A stretch of 18,766 nucleotides of DNA from JAWXBG01 sp044375415 (GCA_044375415.1 JBILMS010000061.1:1-18766), one strand, 5' to 3'; numbered from the stretch's first letter, positions 8,467-16,654 are shown. Made by a program: numbers and translations. The notes: generated by a model not told the origin, from the sequence alone.

Positions 8467-9099
8467 ATGCTGCGTAGGGCTCTGTTTATCATTTTTTCTG
8501 TTCTCGCGTTCGATCAAATTATTAAAATTTGGATCAAGCTAACTATGTCGTATGGTCAGTCAACGACTATTGTGGATGGCTGGTTCGAATTGCAGTTTGT
8601 AGAAAATCCGGGTATGGCTTTCGGATGGATGCTGCCCGGACAAGGAGGTAAACTAGCGCTCAGTATTTTCCGAGTGATCGTTGCTTTCGGAATCGGTTAT
8701 TACCTGCTGCGCATCATAAAGCAGAAAATGCATTGGGGTTATATCTCGTGTGTCGCTCTCATCTTGGCCGGTGCTTTAGGAAATATTTTCGACAGCTTAG
8801 CCTACGGTTTGATTTTCGATAAGGGTTGTTTGTATGATCCCGTTTTTAAAGATTACCTCCCGTATAATGGGGTAGCTTCGGTATCATCAAATGGGTATGC
8901 GGCGTTCCTTATGGGTAACGTAGTAGACATGTTTCACTTCTCTAAAGAAATTCACTTCCCGGAGTGGTTCCCTTTTTGGGGTGGCGAAACCAAAGAAATT
9001 TTCCCTCCCGTATTTAATGTTGCCGACTCCTCCATTACGGCAGGAATCCTTTCAATCATTATCTGGCAACGTCGTTTCTTCGATAAAAAGGTTCCGTAA
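8467..9099 (+). CDS. lspA: Lipoprotein signal peptidase (signal peptidase II)
   Basis: Inner-membrane aspartyl protease that cuts the signal peptide off prolipoproteins after the lipobox Cys is lipidated. At 210 residues, motifs in order are FDQIIKIW (D16), ENPGMAFG (46-53), GALGNIFDS (D109), VVDM (D154) and FNVADSS (D187). D154 and D187 are the expected catalytic pair. There are four hydrophobic segments: about 4-20, 65-84, 91-106 and 188-201. Between D109 and D154 lie 44 residues where E. coli has about nine, an insertion I recall as common in Bacteroidota LspA. D109 is followed by Ser instead of Arg. I chose the ATG at 8467. A GTG at 8437 would extend the frame by ten codons, but it lies inside the terminator hairpin and adds no family sequence. 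Convergent with murI. Confidence 0.93.
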   Translation: MLRRALFIIFSVLAFDQIIKIWIKLTMSYGQSTTIVDGWFELQFVENPGMAFGWMLPGQGGKLALSIFRVIVAFGIGYYLLRIIKQKMHWGYISCVALILAGALGNIFDSLAYGLIFDKGCLYDPVFKDYLPYNGVASVSSNGYAAFLMGNVVDMFHFSKEIHFPEWFPFWGGETKEIFPPVFNVADSSITAGILSIIIWQRRFFDKKVP

Positions 9100-9135
9100 A
9101 TCGAGCCCTTGTGGCGTAAATCGAGCCCTTGTGGC
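9096..9135 (+). repeat. Perfect 20-nt tandem duplication at the lspA stop
   Basis: GTAAATCGAGCCCTTGTGGC occurs twice back to back (9096-9115 and 9116-9135). The first copy starts inside the last lspA codon and contains its TAA. The second copy continues into CTCGA and completes the hairpin at 9121-9139, so only the outer copy has a full stem. Confidence 0.9.
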
Positions 9136-9139
9136 TCGA
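9121..9139 (+). repeat. CTTGT-loop hairpin, member 1
   Basis: TCGAGCC-CTTGT-GGCTCGA: 7-bp perfect stem, 5-nt loop, between convergent lspA and murI. No T-run follows on either strand, so it is a poor intrinsic terminator. It shares layout and loop with hairpins at 16655-16673 and 16690-16708. Confidence 0.65.
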
Positions 9140-9152
9140 TGCAACGTCCCCC

Positions 9153-10001
9153 TCACCAAATCCTCGCTTCCTTCAAATGAATGGTCTTCTTGAAAAAGAA
9201 ACGCGTACTCGCTTCAAAGGATTCCGTAAAGTCGCTTACAAAAAACTGATCGATATCTTTTGATGTGCTCGGTGAGATGAGATTTTTTGACTCAAGAACC
9301 TTCTTGCATTCCGAGGCCACGATTCTACTTCCATCTATAACTTCAACTCCGCCATTGTAAAATCTTTCGATGCTTTTAGAAATGAGCGGGTAGTGGGTGC
9401 ATCCAAGAATAATTCCCTCAATCCCTTTCAAAGAAGATTTAGATAAATAGGAATCGATTACCGCTTGTGAGATTTTCTTATTAAAAAAACCTTCTTCTAT
9501 CATTGGTGCCAACAGAGGAGTTGCACATGACATTACTTTAATTCGTTCGTTCAGTTTTTCAATGCGTTTTACATAGACCCTAGATTCTATCGTCCCTTTG
9601 GTTCCTATAACCCCAATTTTGCCCGAGGCAAATTTCCTCGAAACGTAGTTGGCTACAGGGTCTATTACATTGATTACCGGTATATCCGGACCGGCTACAT
9701 CACTCACCGTTTTAAAGGCATGCGCACTGGCCGTGTTACATGCAATTACGATGGCTTTGCATTTTTTCTCCAACAAAAAACCTGTAATCCGAGCAGCATA
9801 ATGTCGAATCGATTCCGGCGATTTATCTCCGTAGGGTAGGTGAGCCGTATCACCGAAATACACGATTGATTCGTTGGCTAACATCTTTTTAAAGGCCGCC
9901 GCTACCGTGAGCCCGCCAATGCCTGAATCAAAAAAGCCGATAGGTCTTTCGTTTTTTTTCAATGTTGAAAATGCTTTTGTTTCGTTGGAATTGGAAGCCA
10001 A
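9153..10001 (-). CDS. murI: Glutamate racemase
   Basis: Cytosolic, cofactor-independent racemase making D-glutamate for the peptidoglycan stem peptide. At 282 residues it is near family length. Visible motifs are PIGFFDSGIGGLTV (D25, S26), YFGDTAHLPYGDKS (48-61), IVIACNTASAHA with the first catalytic Cys C88, and IILGCTHYPLI with the second, C201. The frame has no ATG at its start. The longest start is TTG at 10001, with an in-frame TGA 9 nt upstream of it; a second TTG at 9962 (residue 14) gives LKKNERPIGFFDSG and would also keep the whole fold, so the start is uncertain. It follows the ompH terminator on the same strand by about 30 nt, so it probably has its own promoter, though I see only a poor TACATTGG at 10006-9999. 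Confidence 0.95.
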   Translation of the reverse strand: MASNSNETKAFSTLKKNERPIGFFDSGIGGLTVAAAFKKMLANESIVYFGDTAHLPYGDKSPESIRHYAARITGFLLEKKCKAIVIACNTASAHAFKTVSDVAGPDIPVINVIDPVANYVSRKFASGKIGVIGTKGTIESRVYVKRIEKLNERIKVMSCATPLLAPMIEEGFFNKKISQAVIDSYLSKSSLKGIEGIILGCTHYPLISKSIERFYNGGVEVIDGSRIVASECKKVLESKNLISPSTSKDIDQFFVSDFTESFEASTRFFFKKTIHLKEARIW

Positions 10002-10031
10002 TGTACATATTCAAATTGCGACTAACATAAA

Positions 10032-10057
10032 AAAAGGCGTCAATAGTGACGCCTTTT
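10032..10057 (-). terminator. Rho-independent terminator of the uppS-bamA-ompH operon
   Basis: Read on the minus strand, an 11-bp perfect stem (AAAAGGCGTCA pairing with TGACGCCTTTT) with loop CTAT and an unbroken T-run after it. It lies 21 nt past the stop of the second ompH gene and just before murI. With A/T at both stem ends it could also work in part on the other strand. Confidence 0.85.
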
Positions 10058-10078
10058 ATATAAAATCAGGGAAGTGAT

Positions 10079-10576
10079 TTAACTCTTAATTCCGAGTTTA
10101 GCTTTTACCTTCGGCGTAATGTCCTCACCGGACATGTATAAAAGGACGCCTGTACTCGTATCAAATATGTATGTAAAACTTTCTTCTTTTCCCACATCTT
10201 CAATTGCCTTCTTGGCACGATCGATCATAGGCTGCATTAGTTTTTGCTCCAATCCGGCCAAATCCTGCTCAGCTTGTGAGCGGAAATCAACCATGTTTTG
10301 TTCTAAGTCCTGAACACCTTTCATCTTCGACTGAAGAAGTGGCTCGGGCATTGTTTTTCCATTATCCTGAATTTCTTTCACGCGCTTTTCACGTTCTGCT
10401 CCCATTTCGTCGAGCGCCGATTGGTATTCAGCAGAAATTTTCTGTATCGAGTCTTCGGCAACAGTCCGTTCAGGCATCGCTAAAAGAATAGCTTGACCAT
10501 CCACATGGCCCAGTTTCTGCGAAAAACCGCCAAGTGTACCCCCGATGCATGCAATAGCAATAATAATTCTTTTCAT
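10079..10576 (-). CDS. OmpH/Skp-family periplasmic chaperone (second copy)
   Basis: Predicted Skp-like trimeric chaperone that carries unfolded outer-membrane proteins across the periplasm to the Bam complex; the role is inferred from family and place. It has 165 residues. Residues 1-19 form a signal peptide (cut probably before Gln20), then the family start KLGHVDGQAILLAMPE. A long charged helix region (about 40-125) gives the coiled-coil tentacles, and a C-terminal strand segment FTYIFDTSTGVLLY matches the OmpH core. C10 sits within the hydrophobic stretch but too early for a convincing lipobox. It starts 31 nt after the stop of the other ompH and is closed by the terminator at 10032-10057. 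Paired ompH genes after bamA are the usual Bacteroidota layout. Confidence 0.9.
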   Translation of the reverse strand: MKRIIIAIACIGGTLGGFSQKLGHVDGQAILLAMPERTVAEDSIQKISAEYQSALDEMGAEREKRVKEIQDNGKTMPEPLLQSKMKGVQDLEQNMVDFRSQAEQDLAGLEQKLMQPMIDRAKKAIEDVGKEESFTYIFDTSTGVLLYMSGEDITPKVKAKLGIKS

Positions 10577-10607
10577 TTCTCTTTATAAATTGTTTCTGTG
10601 TAAATGC

Positions 10608-11279
10608 CTATTGTTTATTTCCGCCACCTCGTTCTCCACCTTTCGTGCCACCTTTTGAATTAGCAGGCACTTTCCCACCGCCTTCTTTGGTTCCGCCATC
10701 CGGTTTTTTCTCTCCATCTTCTTCGGAGCCATCTTCTTTTTCGTCCTCTCCATCCAATGTTTCTCCCGGTTTATATCCCATTTTTTTAATCACCTTTTCA
10801 CTGATGTCGTGTTTCGGATTCGTGTACAACATATTCGAATGATTCGATTTGTCGAATACAACCATAAGCGAACTTTGTGACGAAATTTCTGCTATGGCTT
10901 CATAGATTTGATCTTGTATGGGTTTAATCAATTCTTCTCTTTTCTTGAATAATTCCCCATCAACTCCAAAACGCTGCTTCTGAAGAGTTTTTGCCTCTTC
11001 TTTTTTCTGAGTAATTTCTTCCTCTCGTTTTGAACGCATATCGTCGGTCAAAAGAATTTTTTCGGCTTGGTAGGCTTTTTCCAGTTTTTCGATATTACTG
11101 TACTTAAGTTCTATTTCCTTTTGCCATTCCGCACTCAAGCGGTTAATTTCTTCCTGCGCTGCAGAGTATTCAGGTACGTGACTCAAAACGTACTTACTAT
11201 CTACGTAAGCAAATTTCTGAGCATTTACACTGGTAATCAGAACTATTAGCGCCGCCAGAGTGAAGAGTACTTTTGACAT
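10608..11279 (-). CDS. OmpH/Skp-family periplasmic chaperone with charged Gly-rich tail (first copy)
   Basis: Skp-like chaperone encoded 55 nt after bamA. With the ATG at 11279 it is 223 residues and starts directly with a signal peptide (MSKVLFTLAALIVLITSVNA, cut before Gln21). A TTG at 11306 would add nine polar residues ahead of it and is unlikely. The mature part opens KFAYVDSKYVLSHVPEYSAA, followed by a long coiled coil rich in Glu and Lys (about 43-135) and a strand segment SSLMVVFDKSNHSNMLY. The unusual part is residues about 171-223: an acidic stretch (GEDEKEDGSEEDGEK), then Gly/Lys-rich sequence with several GGG and GGxK units, beyond the normal family end near GYKPGE. The tail is probably disordered. 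Cotranscribed with bamA and the second ompH. Confidence 0.9.
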   Translation of the reverse strand: MSKVLFTLAALIVLITSVNAQKFAYVDSKYVLSHVPEYSAAQEEINRLSAEWQKEIELKYSNIEKLEKAYQAEKILLTDDMRSKREEEITQKKEEAKTLQKQRFGVDGELFKKREELIKPIQDQIYEAIAEISSQSSLMVVFDKSNHSNMLYTNPKHDISEKVIKKMGYKPGETLDGEDEKEDGSEEDGEKKPDGGTKEGGGKVPANSKGGTKGGERGGGNKQ

Positions 11280-11334
11280 TCTTTGATGATTTCGTGTTAA
11301 ATTCAAAATTAGGTCACATATTAGTCAGTTGGGA

Positions 11335-13890
11335 CTATAATTCGCCAAGGTTCATGCCAATGGAGAAGTGAAATTGTCCTTTCGCCATATTCGGATTTTG
11401 TGGAACTCCATCCATTCTCCATCCATAGTCAAATCCAAGGAGCCCAAACATAGGTAAGAATATGCGCAATCCCATACCTGCCGACCGGTACAAATTAAAT
11501 GGACTAAAGTCTTTCAACCCTGTCCATGTATTTCCGGCTTCAAGGAATCCAAGGGCATATATCGTAGCATTCGGATTTGTACTCAACGGGTAACGCAACT
11601 CGGTATTGTATTTCGCAATCACAGGAGATCCTACACGATCACTAGGGAAGGTCAGAGACAAATCGTCGTATCCACGCAGGTTAACAATCTCTCGTCCATC
11701 CAAAAGGAATCCGGAAAGGAATACTCCTCCAAGATAGAAACGTTCAAAGGGAGACTCTCCGAGTCTATTGTTGTAGGTGCCCAAAAATCCAAATCCTATT
11801 TTATTGGCCAATACAAACTGACGTTCCTTGTGTCTGTTCAATGGGGTATACCATTCTGCGGTAAATTTCACTTTGTAATATTCTACCCAATCAAATCGCT
11901 CCTGATCCGGCATGTTTTCGTAGTCATAGGTCTTGCCCTGTACCTTTTCACCCCACACAGAATAAGGGAAAGTCATCTTGGTGGTTAGTGTTATTTTCGA
12001 ACCATAGGTGGGATAAATCGGAACAGAAACAGAGTTGCGCTCAATGGTAAAGTTCGCGGCTAGGTTATTCGAAAATCCATCCGTGAAACTGAAGAAGGAA
12101 CCGAAATTTTTCAAATCAAAATGTTGGTATGATATACCGGCATAAACCAAAAACCAGTCATCCGGACGCTGTAATCTTTTACCTAAAGAGACTGTGGCTC
12201 CCAAAATATTCAAACTCTGACGAAGTGGATTTATGTCGCCATCTACTTTTTTCTTCTGTCCATTTGTTTGAGTGGAGCTATATATGGACGTGCTCAGTGA
12301 ATTCGGTTTTTTGCCTCCTAACCAAGGTTCGGTAAATGATAAATTATAAGATTGAAAGAATACACCATTGGTTACAGCTCGAAGTGATAGGCGCTGACCG
12401 TCGCCAGTAGGTAAGGGACTCCATGCCGACTTCTTAAAGAAATTCCGCATCGAGAAGTTGTTGAAGGTGAGTCCCAAGGAGCCAACTACTCGATTGCCGC
12501 CCCAACCTCCCGACAATTCAACTTGGTCAGATGGTTTTTCTTCTACGATATATTCTAAATCTACAGTGCCATCTTCAGGGTGTGGATAGACTTTAAAATC
12601 GAATTTTTCTACATTGAAATACTGTAGACCCGCCAATTCCCGTTGGGTCCGTTGTACATCCTGACGACTAAATTTATCTCCCGGACGAGTTCTAATTTCT
12701 CGGAAAATGACATGGTCAAAGGTCTTCGTATTTCCCGTAACAATGATTTTTCCAACGCGATATTCTTTTCCTTCAAAAATTCGTATCTCAACATCGATCG
12801 AATCTCCGGGAACAAGTGTTTCAACCGGAAAAGCATAAAAATTCAAATAACCTTCGTCCGAATACAGGGTGCCTAGATCACGGCCATTCGGATTTCCGTT
12901 AATACGCATCGACAGCAACTCCGAATCATAGATGTCCCCTTTATCTATATTCAAAATGGAATCCAATTGACCGGTTCGGTACTTCGTGTTTCCTACAAAA
13001 GTGATATTGCGGAAATAGAATTTATTTCCTTCATTCAAATTAATATCTATGCTCACAGTGGAAGGCGTCGCTCTGTACATGGAATCCTTCATGATTCGCG
13101 CATTTCGGAAACCTTCTTTGTTGTATTTCGCAATCACATTTTCCAGATCCGACTCAAATTCCGGTTCCATGAATTTCGAAGACTTGAAAACGCGCCACCA
13201 AGCTTTCTCCTTGGTGTTTTTCATCGAACGTTTTATTCTCTTTTCAGTTAAAAAGTTTTCCCCTTCGATTGTGATCGTTTCAACTTTTACACGAGAGCCT
13301 TTATCGACTAAAAACAAAAGACGAACGCTATTAGGCATCATGTTATCCGGAGCAACCGAATCGCGAACCGTAACATTAAAATGTCCTTTCTCAATATAAT
13401 AATTTCGAATAATGTTGATCGATGTACGCTTCAAGTTCTCATTCACAACTATGCCCGATCGCAAATCAAGTTTTTCTCTGAGGTTTTCAGCCTCGGATTT
13501 TTTCAAACCGGGAAAACTATAGGGCCCCAATCGAGGCATCTCCTGAAGTTGTATTACCAAAAAGACCTCACTTCCGCGAATCTCAGCGATACTTATTGAT
13601 ACTTCCGTGAAAAGGCGTTGGCCCCACAGGTTTTTGATAGCCTTTGAAAATGCATCACCGGGTATGATAACCTCATCTCCCTCGCGTAAACCCGTGAATA
13701 ATTTAACGGTCTGAACATCGGTAAACTGAGCACCTACAACAGTGATTCCCGCTATTTTAAAAGTCTTGGGTTTCGAATAATCGACACCGGAACCGATGGT
13801 CTCCTGTGCACAAAAATCAGCTTGACTTAGTATCAATAAGAGAAAAACAAAAACACCACAAAAGTGCTTACTCAGCAACCGGTTTAGCAT
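11335..13890 (-). CDS. bamA: Outer-membrane protein assembly factor BamA
   Basis: Central subunit of the Bam machine that folds beta-barrel proteins into the outer membrane. At 851 residues it matches the family. Residues 1 to about 28 are a signal peptide (hydrophobic run CGVFVFLLLILSQADFCA). Five POTRA domains follow (about 36-120, 121-200, 201-290, 291-378 and 379-465); good markers are FKIAGITVVGAQFTDVQTVK in the first, ITFVGNTKY in the fourth and IIVTGNTKTFDHVI in the fifth. The barrel spans about 466-851, with the L6 loop signature LRGYDD (R739, G740, Y741) in place of VRGF. The ATG begins one base after the uppS stop, so the two are probably translationally coupled. The two Skp-like chaperones that would feed it lie just downstream. 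Confidence 0.96.
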   Translation of the reverse strand: MLNRLLSKHFCGVFVFLLLILSQADFCAQETIGSGVDYSKPKTFKIAGITVVGAQFTDVQTVKLFTGLREGDEVIIPGDAFSKAIKNLWGQRLFTEVSISIAEIRGSEVFLVIQLQEMPRLGPYSFPGLKKSEAENLREKLDLRSGIVVNENLKRTSINIIRNYYIEKGHFNVTVRDSVAPDNMMPNSVRLLFLVDKGSRVKVETITIEGENFLTEKRIKRSMKNTKEKAWWRVFKSSKFMEPEFESDLENVIAKYNKEGFRNARIMKDSMYRATPSTVSIDINLNEGNKFYFRNITFVGNTKYRTGQLDSILNIDKGDIYDSELLSMRINGNPNGRDLGTLYSDEGYLNFYAFPVETLVPGDSIDVEIRIFEGKEYRVGKIIVTGNTKTFDHVIFREIRTRPGDKFSRQDVQRTQRELAGLQYFNVEKFDFKVYPHPEDGTVDLEYIVEEKPSDQVELSGGWGGNRVVGSLGLTFNNFSMRNFFKKSAWSPLPTGDGQRLSLRAVTNGVFFQSYNLSFTEPWLGGKKPNSLSTSIYSSTQTNGQKKKVDGDINPLRQSLNILGATVSLGKRLQRPDDWFLVYAGISYQHFDLKNFGSFFSFTDGFSNNLAANFTIERNSVSVPIYPTYGSKITLTTKMTFPYSVWGEKVQGKTYDYENMPDQERFDWVEYYKVKFTAEWYTPLNRHKERQFVLANKIGFGFLGTYNNRLGESPFERFYLGGVFLSGFLLDGREIVNLRGYDDLSLTFPSDRVGSPVIAKYNTELRYPLSTNPNATIYALGFLEAGNTWTGLKDFSPFNLYRSAGMGLRIFLPMFGLLGFDYGWRMDGVPQNPNMAKGQFHFSIGMNLGEL

Positions 13891-13891
13891 A

Positions 13892-14632
13892 TCAGGGATT
13901 CGTCTTTAATAGTTGTTCGCTTATTTGGCCAAATCTCCGTTCCCTGGATTGGTAATCCAAAATGGCTGCATAAAAATCTTCTTCCGTAAAGTCCGGCCAT
14001 AGGGTTTCAGTGAAATACAACTCAGTATAGGCGATTTGCCAAAGCAAAAAGTTACTGATCCTTTTTTCTCCACTCGTGCGAATAAGTAACTCCGGGTCCG
14101 GAAAATATCTAGTATCCAAGTGTTTATCTACTGTTTCCGCCGTAATATTTTCAGGTGAAATCCCTTCTTTTACTATCTCTTGAATCGCTTTTACCATCTC
14201 ACAGCGGGAACTATAGTTCAAAGCGAGAACTAAATGAACTTTGCTGTGGCCTGATGTTCTCTCCATTCCACGCTTCAACTCATCTCTGCACGAATCAGGT
14301 AGATTTTCTATATCACCTATGGCGGTGAGACGAACTTCATTTCTGTCTAATTCATCTATTTCGCTCATTACTGTTTGCACGAGCAAATTCATCAATGCCT
14401 CAACTTCCTCCTTGGGCCTATTCCAATTTTCAGTAGAAAAAGCATAAAGAGTCAAATAACGAGTCCCCACGCGGGTTGCGGCTTTCAATGAAGCCCTAAC
14501 AGCCTCTACGCCATTGAAATGACCAAAGATCCTTTCTCTTCCCTGGCTTTTTGCCCAGCGTCCATTACCATCCATAATGATGGCTACATGACGGGGCACA
14601 CGTTGGGGATCTATCTGGTCGACCAGGCTCAT
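13892..14632 (-). CDS. uppS: Undecaprenyl diphosphate synthase (cis-prenyltransferase)
   Basis: Condenses eight isopentenyl diphosphates onto farnesyl diphosphate in cis to make the C55 lipid carrier for peptidoglycan and other surface glycans; acts at the inner face of the cytoplasmic membrane. At 246 residues it is of normal length. All signature motifs are present: AIIMDGNGRWA with catalytic D21, FSTENWNRP (65-73), and RTSGEKRISNFLLWQIAYTE (185-204) including the Arg and Ser that hold diphosphate and the Glu near the metal site. It heads the uppS-bamA-ompH-ompH operon, with a perfect -7 box 22 nt before its ATG. Its last codon is one base from bamA. Confidence 0.97.
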   Translation of the reverse strand: MSLVDQIDPQRVPRHVAIIMDGNGRWAKSQGRERIFGHFNGVEAVRASLKAATRVGTRYLTLYAFSTENWNRPKEEVEALMNLLVQTVMSEIDELDRNEVRLTAIGDIENLPDSCRDELKRGMERTSGHSKVHLVLALNYSSRCEMVKAIQEIVKEGISPENITAETVDKHLDTRYFPDPELLIRTSGEKRISNFLLWQIAYTELYFTETLWPDFTEEDFYAAILDYQSRERRFGQISEQLLKTNP

Positions 14633-14654
14633 GGATGCATTTTGGTAAGGGGCG

Positions 14655-14662
14655 CAAATTTA
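14655..14662 (-). promoter_or_regulatory. -7 box of the uppS-bamA-ompH operon
   Basis: TAAATTTG on the minus strand, an exact match to the Bacteroidota TAnnTTTG box, followed by CGCCCC, ending 22 nt before the uppS ATG. I see no TTG at the usual -33 spacing. Confidence 0.6.
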
Positions 14663-14794
14663 CTACCTGCGACTCGATTTTTGGGGTTTCTGTTTAAGGA
14701 AGTCCAATAAATCAGACTTGAGATAATATGGCAATATAATGTGTTGTTATTCAGCTTCTTTTGTCTATAGAATCTCCACTGGATTTGTAATATC

Positions 14795-15649
14795 CTACAG
14801 GTTTATCCGATGTCCCACATTACCCCAACAGGATGTTGGAGGTTTGTCTATTCGAATATTAAGCGATAACGTGGAGAAAAAATACCAATCCTTACGGCCG
14901 GGATCTCCTCGTTGCATTCCTGAATTGTCTCCCTGCGGACCTTCTCTCTGAAGACTTTGATCCGCGAGTAAAGCGGCCAAATCTCCGTTTTCGTTTTCCA
15001 ACATATTCGGATCAGCATAAACAGTCGATATATCATCGAAATAATCCGTCCAAGTTTTACGAGCTCCCCAATCTATACTTATACCGAAAATAGCGTAAAT
15101 ATTGAATTTCAGACCGGCTCCAAAGGGCATCGATAGCCCATTAATATTGTATTTTTTCCCACCTTCACTGGTGCCTTGACCTTCTGTTCCCAAGGGTTGC
15201 AACTCGTACCACGATCCCTTAAAATAGGCCTGTGGTTTCATTTGATAATAAGATAGTCCGGCAAATAGATAAGGCGAAATCCAACTCGAACTCTGTCCAA
15301 TTTGATAGTCGAAATAATTCAGCTCTGCCTGAATACTTCCTTCCATGAATTGATTTTTGAAATGAAGATTCCGGTTTTGGATCCATTCATTTTCATGATC
15401 TTCATCCCAAGCCTCTACTTGTCCATATAAAAAACTGGTTTTGACCGACCACCGCTTGCTAATATTGTTCCTATACGTTAGACCACCACTAAATTTCAGA
15501 CGGGTTCCGAAATGTTTGGTTGGGTTAATGTCGCCGATGTAATAGGCCGTTCCAACTACCAATCCAATGTCGGCACTTCGGTCGTTCTTATTGACCTGTG
15601 CATGAAATGTACTCGGCAGAGCGATGAGTAAAAAAATCAGGTAGCGCAT
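14795..15649 (-). CDS. porG: Type IX secretion protein PorG (DUF6089-like beta-barrel)
   Basis: Predicted outer-membrane beta-barrel of the PorG/DUF6089 family, which in T9SS is linked to the PorK/PorN periplasmic ring. With the ATG at 15649 it has 284 residues and begins with a signal peptide (MRYLIFLLIALPSTFHA, cut before Gln18); a start at 15709 would place 20 polar residues before it. The mature part opens DIGLVVGTAYYIGDINPTKHF, a family-like first strand and turn. It continues with alternating aromatic strands such as SPYLFAGLSYYQMKP, FGAGLKFNIYAIFGISIDWG and the ARKTWTDYFDDIS segment. Residues after about 225 hold a polar, disordered-looking stretch before the last strand. The place between nadK and uppS is the order I know for this gene in Bacteroidota. 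A -7 box lies 57 nt upstream. Confidence 0.85.
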   Translation of the reverse strand: MRYLIFLLIALPSTFHAQVNKNDRSADIGLVVGTAYYIGDINPTKHFGTRLKFSGGLTYRNNISKRWSVKTSFLYGQVEAWDEDHENEWIQNRNLHFKNQFMEGSIQAELNYFDYQIGQSSSWISPYLFAGLSYYQMKPQAYFKGSWYELQPLGTEGQGTSEGGKKYNINGLSMPFGAGLKFNIYAIFGISIDWGARKTWTDYFDDISTVYADPNMLENENGDLAALLADQSLQREGPQGDNSGMQRGDPGRKDWYFFSTLSLNIRIDKPPTSCWGNVGHRINL

Positions 15650-15706
15650 AGTTGGTAGCAAACTCCAAAGGCCCGTCTTTATTGTAACAAACCACGGTTC
15701 TGATGG

Positions 15707-15714
15707 CAAATGTA
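15707..15714 (-). promoter_or_regulatory. Probable -7 box of porG
   Basis: TACATTTG on the minus strand, an exact TAnnTTTG match, 6 nt past the nadK stop and 57 nt before the chosen porG ATG. The leader would be longer than at other genes here. Confidence 0.45.
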
Positions 15715-15719
15715 ATGGC

Positions 15720-16592
15720 TTAATTGCGCTTGTCGAGTCCCCATCCGAGCTTATTGCGGATAGTTGTGAAAAAATTCTGGTCGAAAAGATTCACCAAATG
15801 GAAGCGAAATGGTGCCAGGTTAATATTCAAAACCTCATGTTTTTCTATAGCAAACGACCTACTATCGAGATTCACCAGAAACTGCTCATCCCTTCCATCG
15901 GGTTTGAGAGAGATGATGTTTTGATCGGAAAGGATAAATGGACGGGCATTCAAATTGTGAGGTGCTATCGGTGTCACAATGAAATTTCCCGAATCAGGCA
16001 TAACAATGGGCCCCCCACAACTTAAAGAATAGGCTGTACTGCCGGTAGGTGTAGCCACTATCAATCCATCTGCCCAATAGGTATTCATGAAAATACCATT
16101 TACCATGGTATGCACCGCGATCATGGAGTTCCTTTCTTTATTCAATAAGGTGAGCTCATTTAAAGCAAAGGGAAAATTACCAAACGTAGATAGGGTCGAG
16201 GAAACTTGTAGCACCGCTCTGCGATCGATAGCAAATTTGCCACTGATCAATGAGTCTACTGCCTGCTCGATGGTATTTACATCAACTAATGAGAGAAATC
16301 CCAAGCGACCGGTATTGATACCCAAAACAGGAATTTCAGATTCTCGAACCAACGTAAGTGTCTCAAGAAGCGTCCCATCTCCACCAATACTTACCACAAA
16401 ATCTACATCTGTAAGATCGCCGGAATCCCTAAAAACCGGCATTTCCGGAATAGATAGAGTGTTTCGTAAAAAAGCGGAAAATTTTTGCTCAATGATGAGA
16501 GAAACCCCACGTTCTGCAAAAAGCCTGATTAAAGACTCTACAAAAGATCCAAACTCCGGATCAAATCGTTTACCATATATCGCGATACGCAT
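15720..16592 (-). CDS. nadK: NAD kinase
   Basis: Phosphorylates NAD to NADP in the cytosol using ATP or polyphosphate. At 290 residues it is of standard length. The key motifs are VVSIGGDGTLL with GGDG at 70-73 and its catalytic Asp72, VLGINTGRLGFLS (89-101), the NE motif in FALNELTLLNKERNS (145-146), and ATPTGSTAYSLSCGGPIV (180-197), which binds NAD. The ATG at 16592 gives the normal N-terminus MRIAIYGK. A TACCTTCG box ends 20 nt before it, so it likely has its own promoter, separate from the CBS gene 118 nt upstream. The porG box starts just after its stop. Confidence 0.97.
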   Translation of the reverse strand: MRIAIYGKRFDPEFGSFVESLIRLFAERGVSLIIEQKFSAFLRNTLSIPEMPVFRDSGDLTDVDFVVSIGGDGTLLETLTLVRESEIPVLGINTGRLGFLSLVDVNTIEQAVDSLISGKFAIDRRAVLQVSSTLSTFGNFPFALNELTLLNKERNSMIAVHTMVNGIFMNTYWADGLIVATPTGSTAYSLSCGGPIVMPDSGNFIVTPIAPHNLNARPFILSDQNIISLKPDGRDEQFLVNLDSRSFAIEKHEVLNINLAPFRFHLVNLFDQNFFTTIRNKLGWGLDKRN

Positions 16593-16612
16593 CTACTTTG
16601 TTCTAATGGCCA

Positions 16613-16620
16613 CGAAGGTA
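16613..16620 (-). promoter_or_regulatory. Probable -7 box of nadK
   Basis: TACCTTCG on the minus strand, followed by TGGCC, ending 20 nt before the nadK ATG. It has the same TTCG variant of TAnnTTTG as the ileS box, and nearly the same spacing. Confidence 0.45.
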
Positions 16621-16654
16621 CGGCTGAAATTCTTCTTGCCCCTTCCTAAGTGCA

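Noticed and set aside
10547..10576. Cys10 of the second OmpH as a lipoprotein site
   Set aside because: The residues before it (AIA) do not make a good lipobox and the hydrophobic stretch ahead is only about six residues; an ordinary signal peptide cut before Gln20 fits better.
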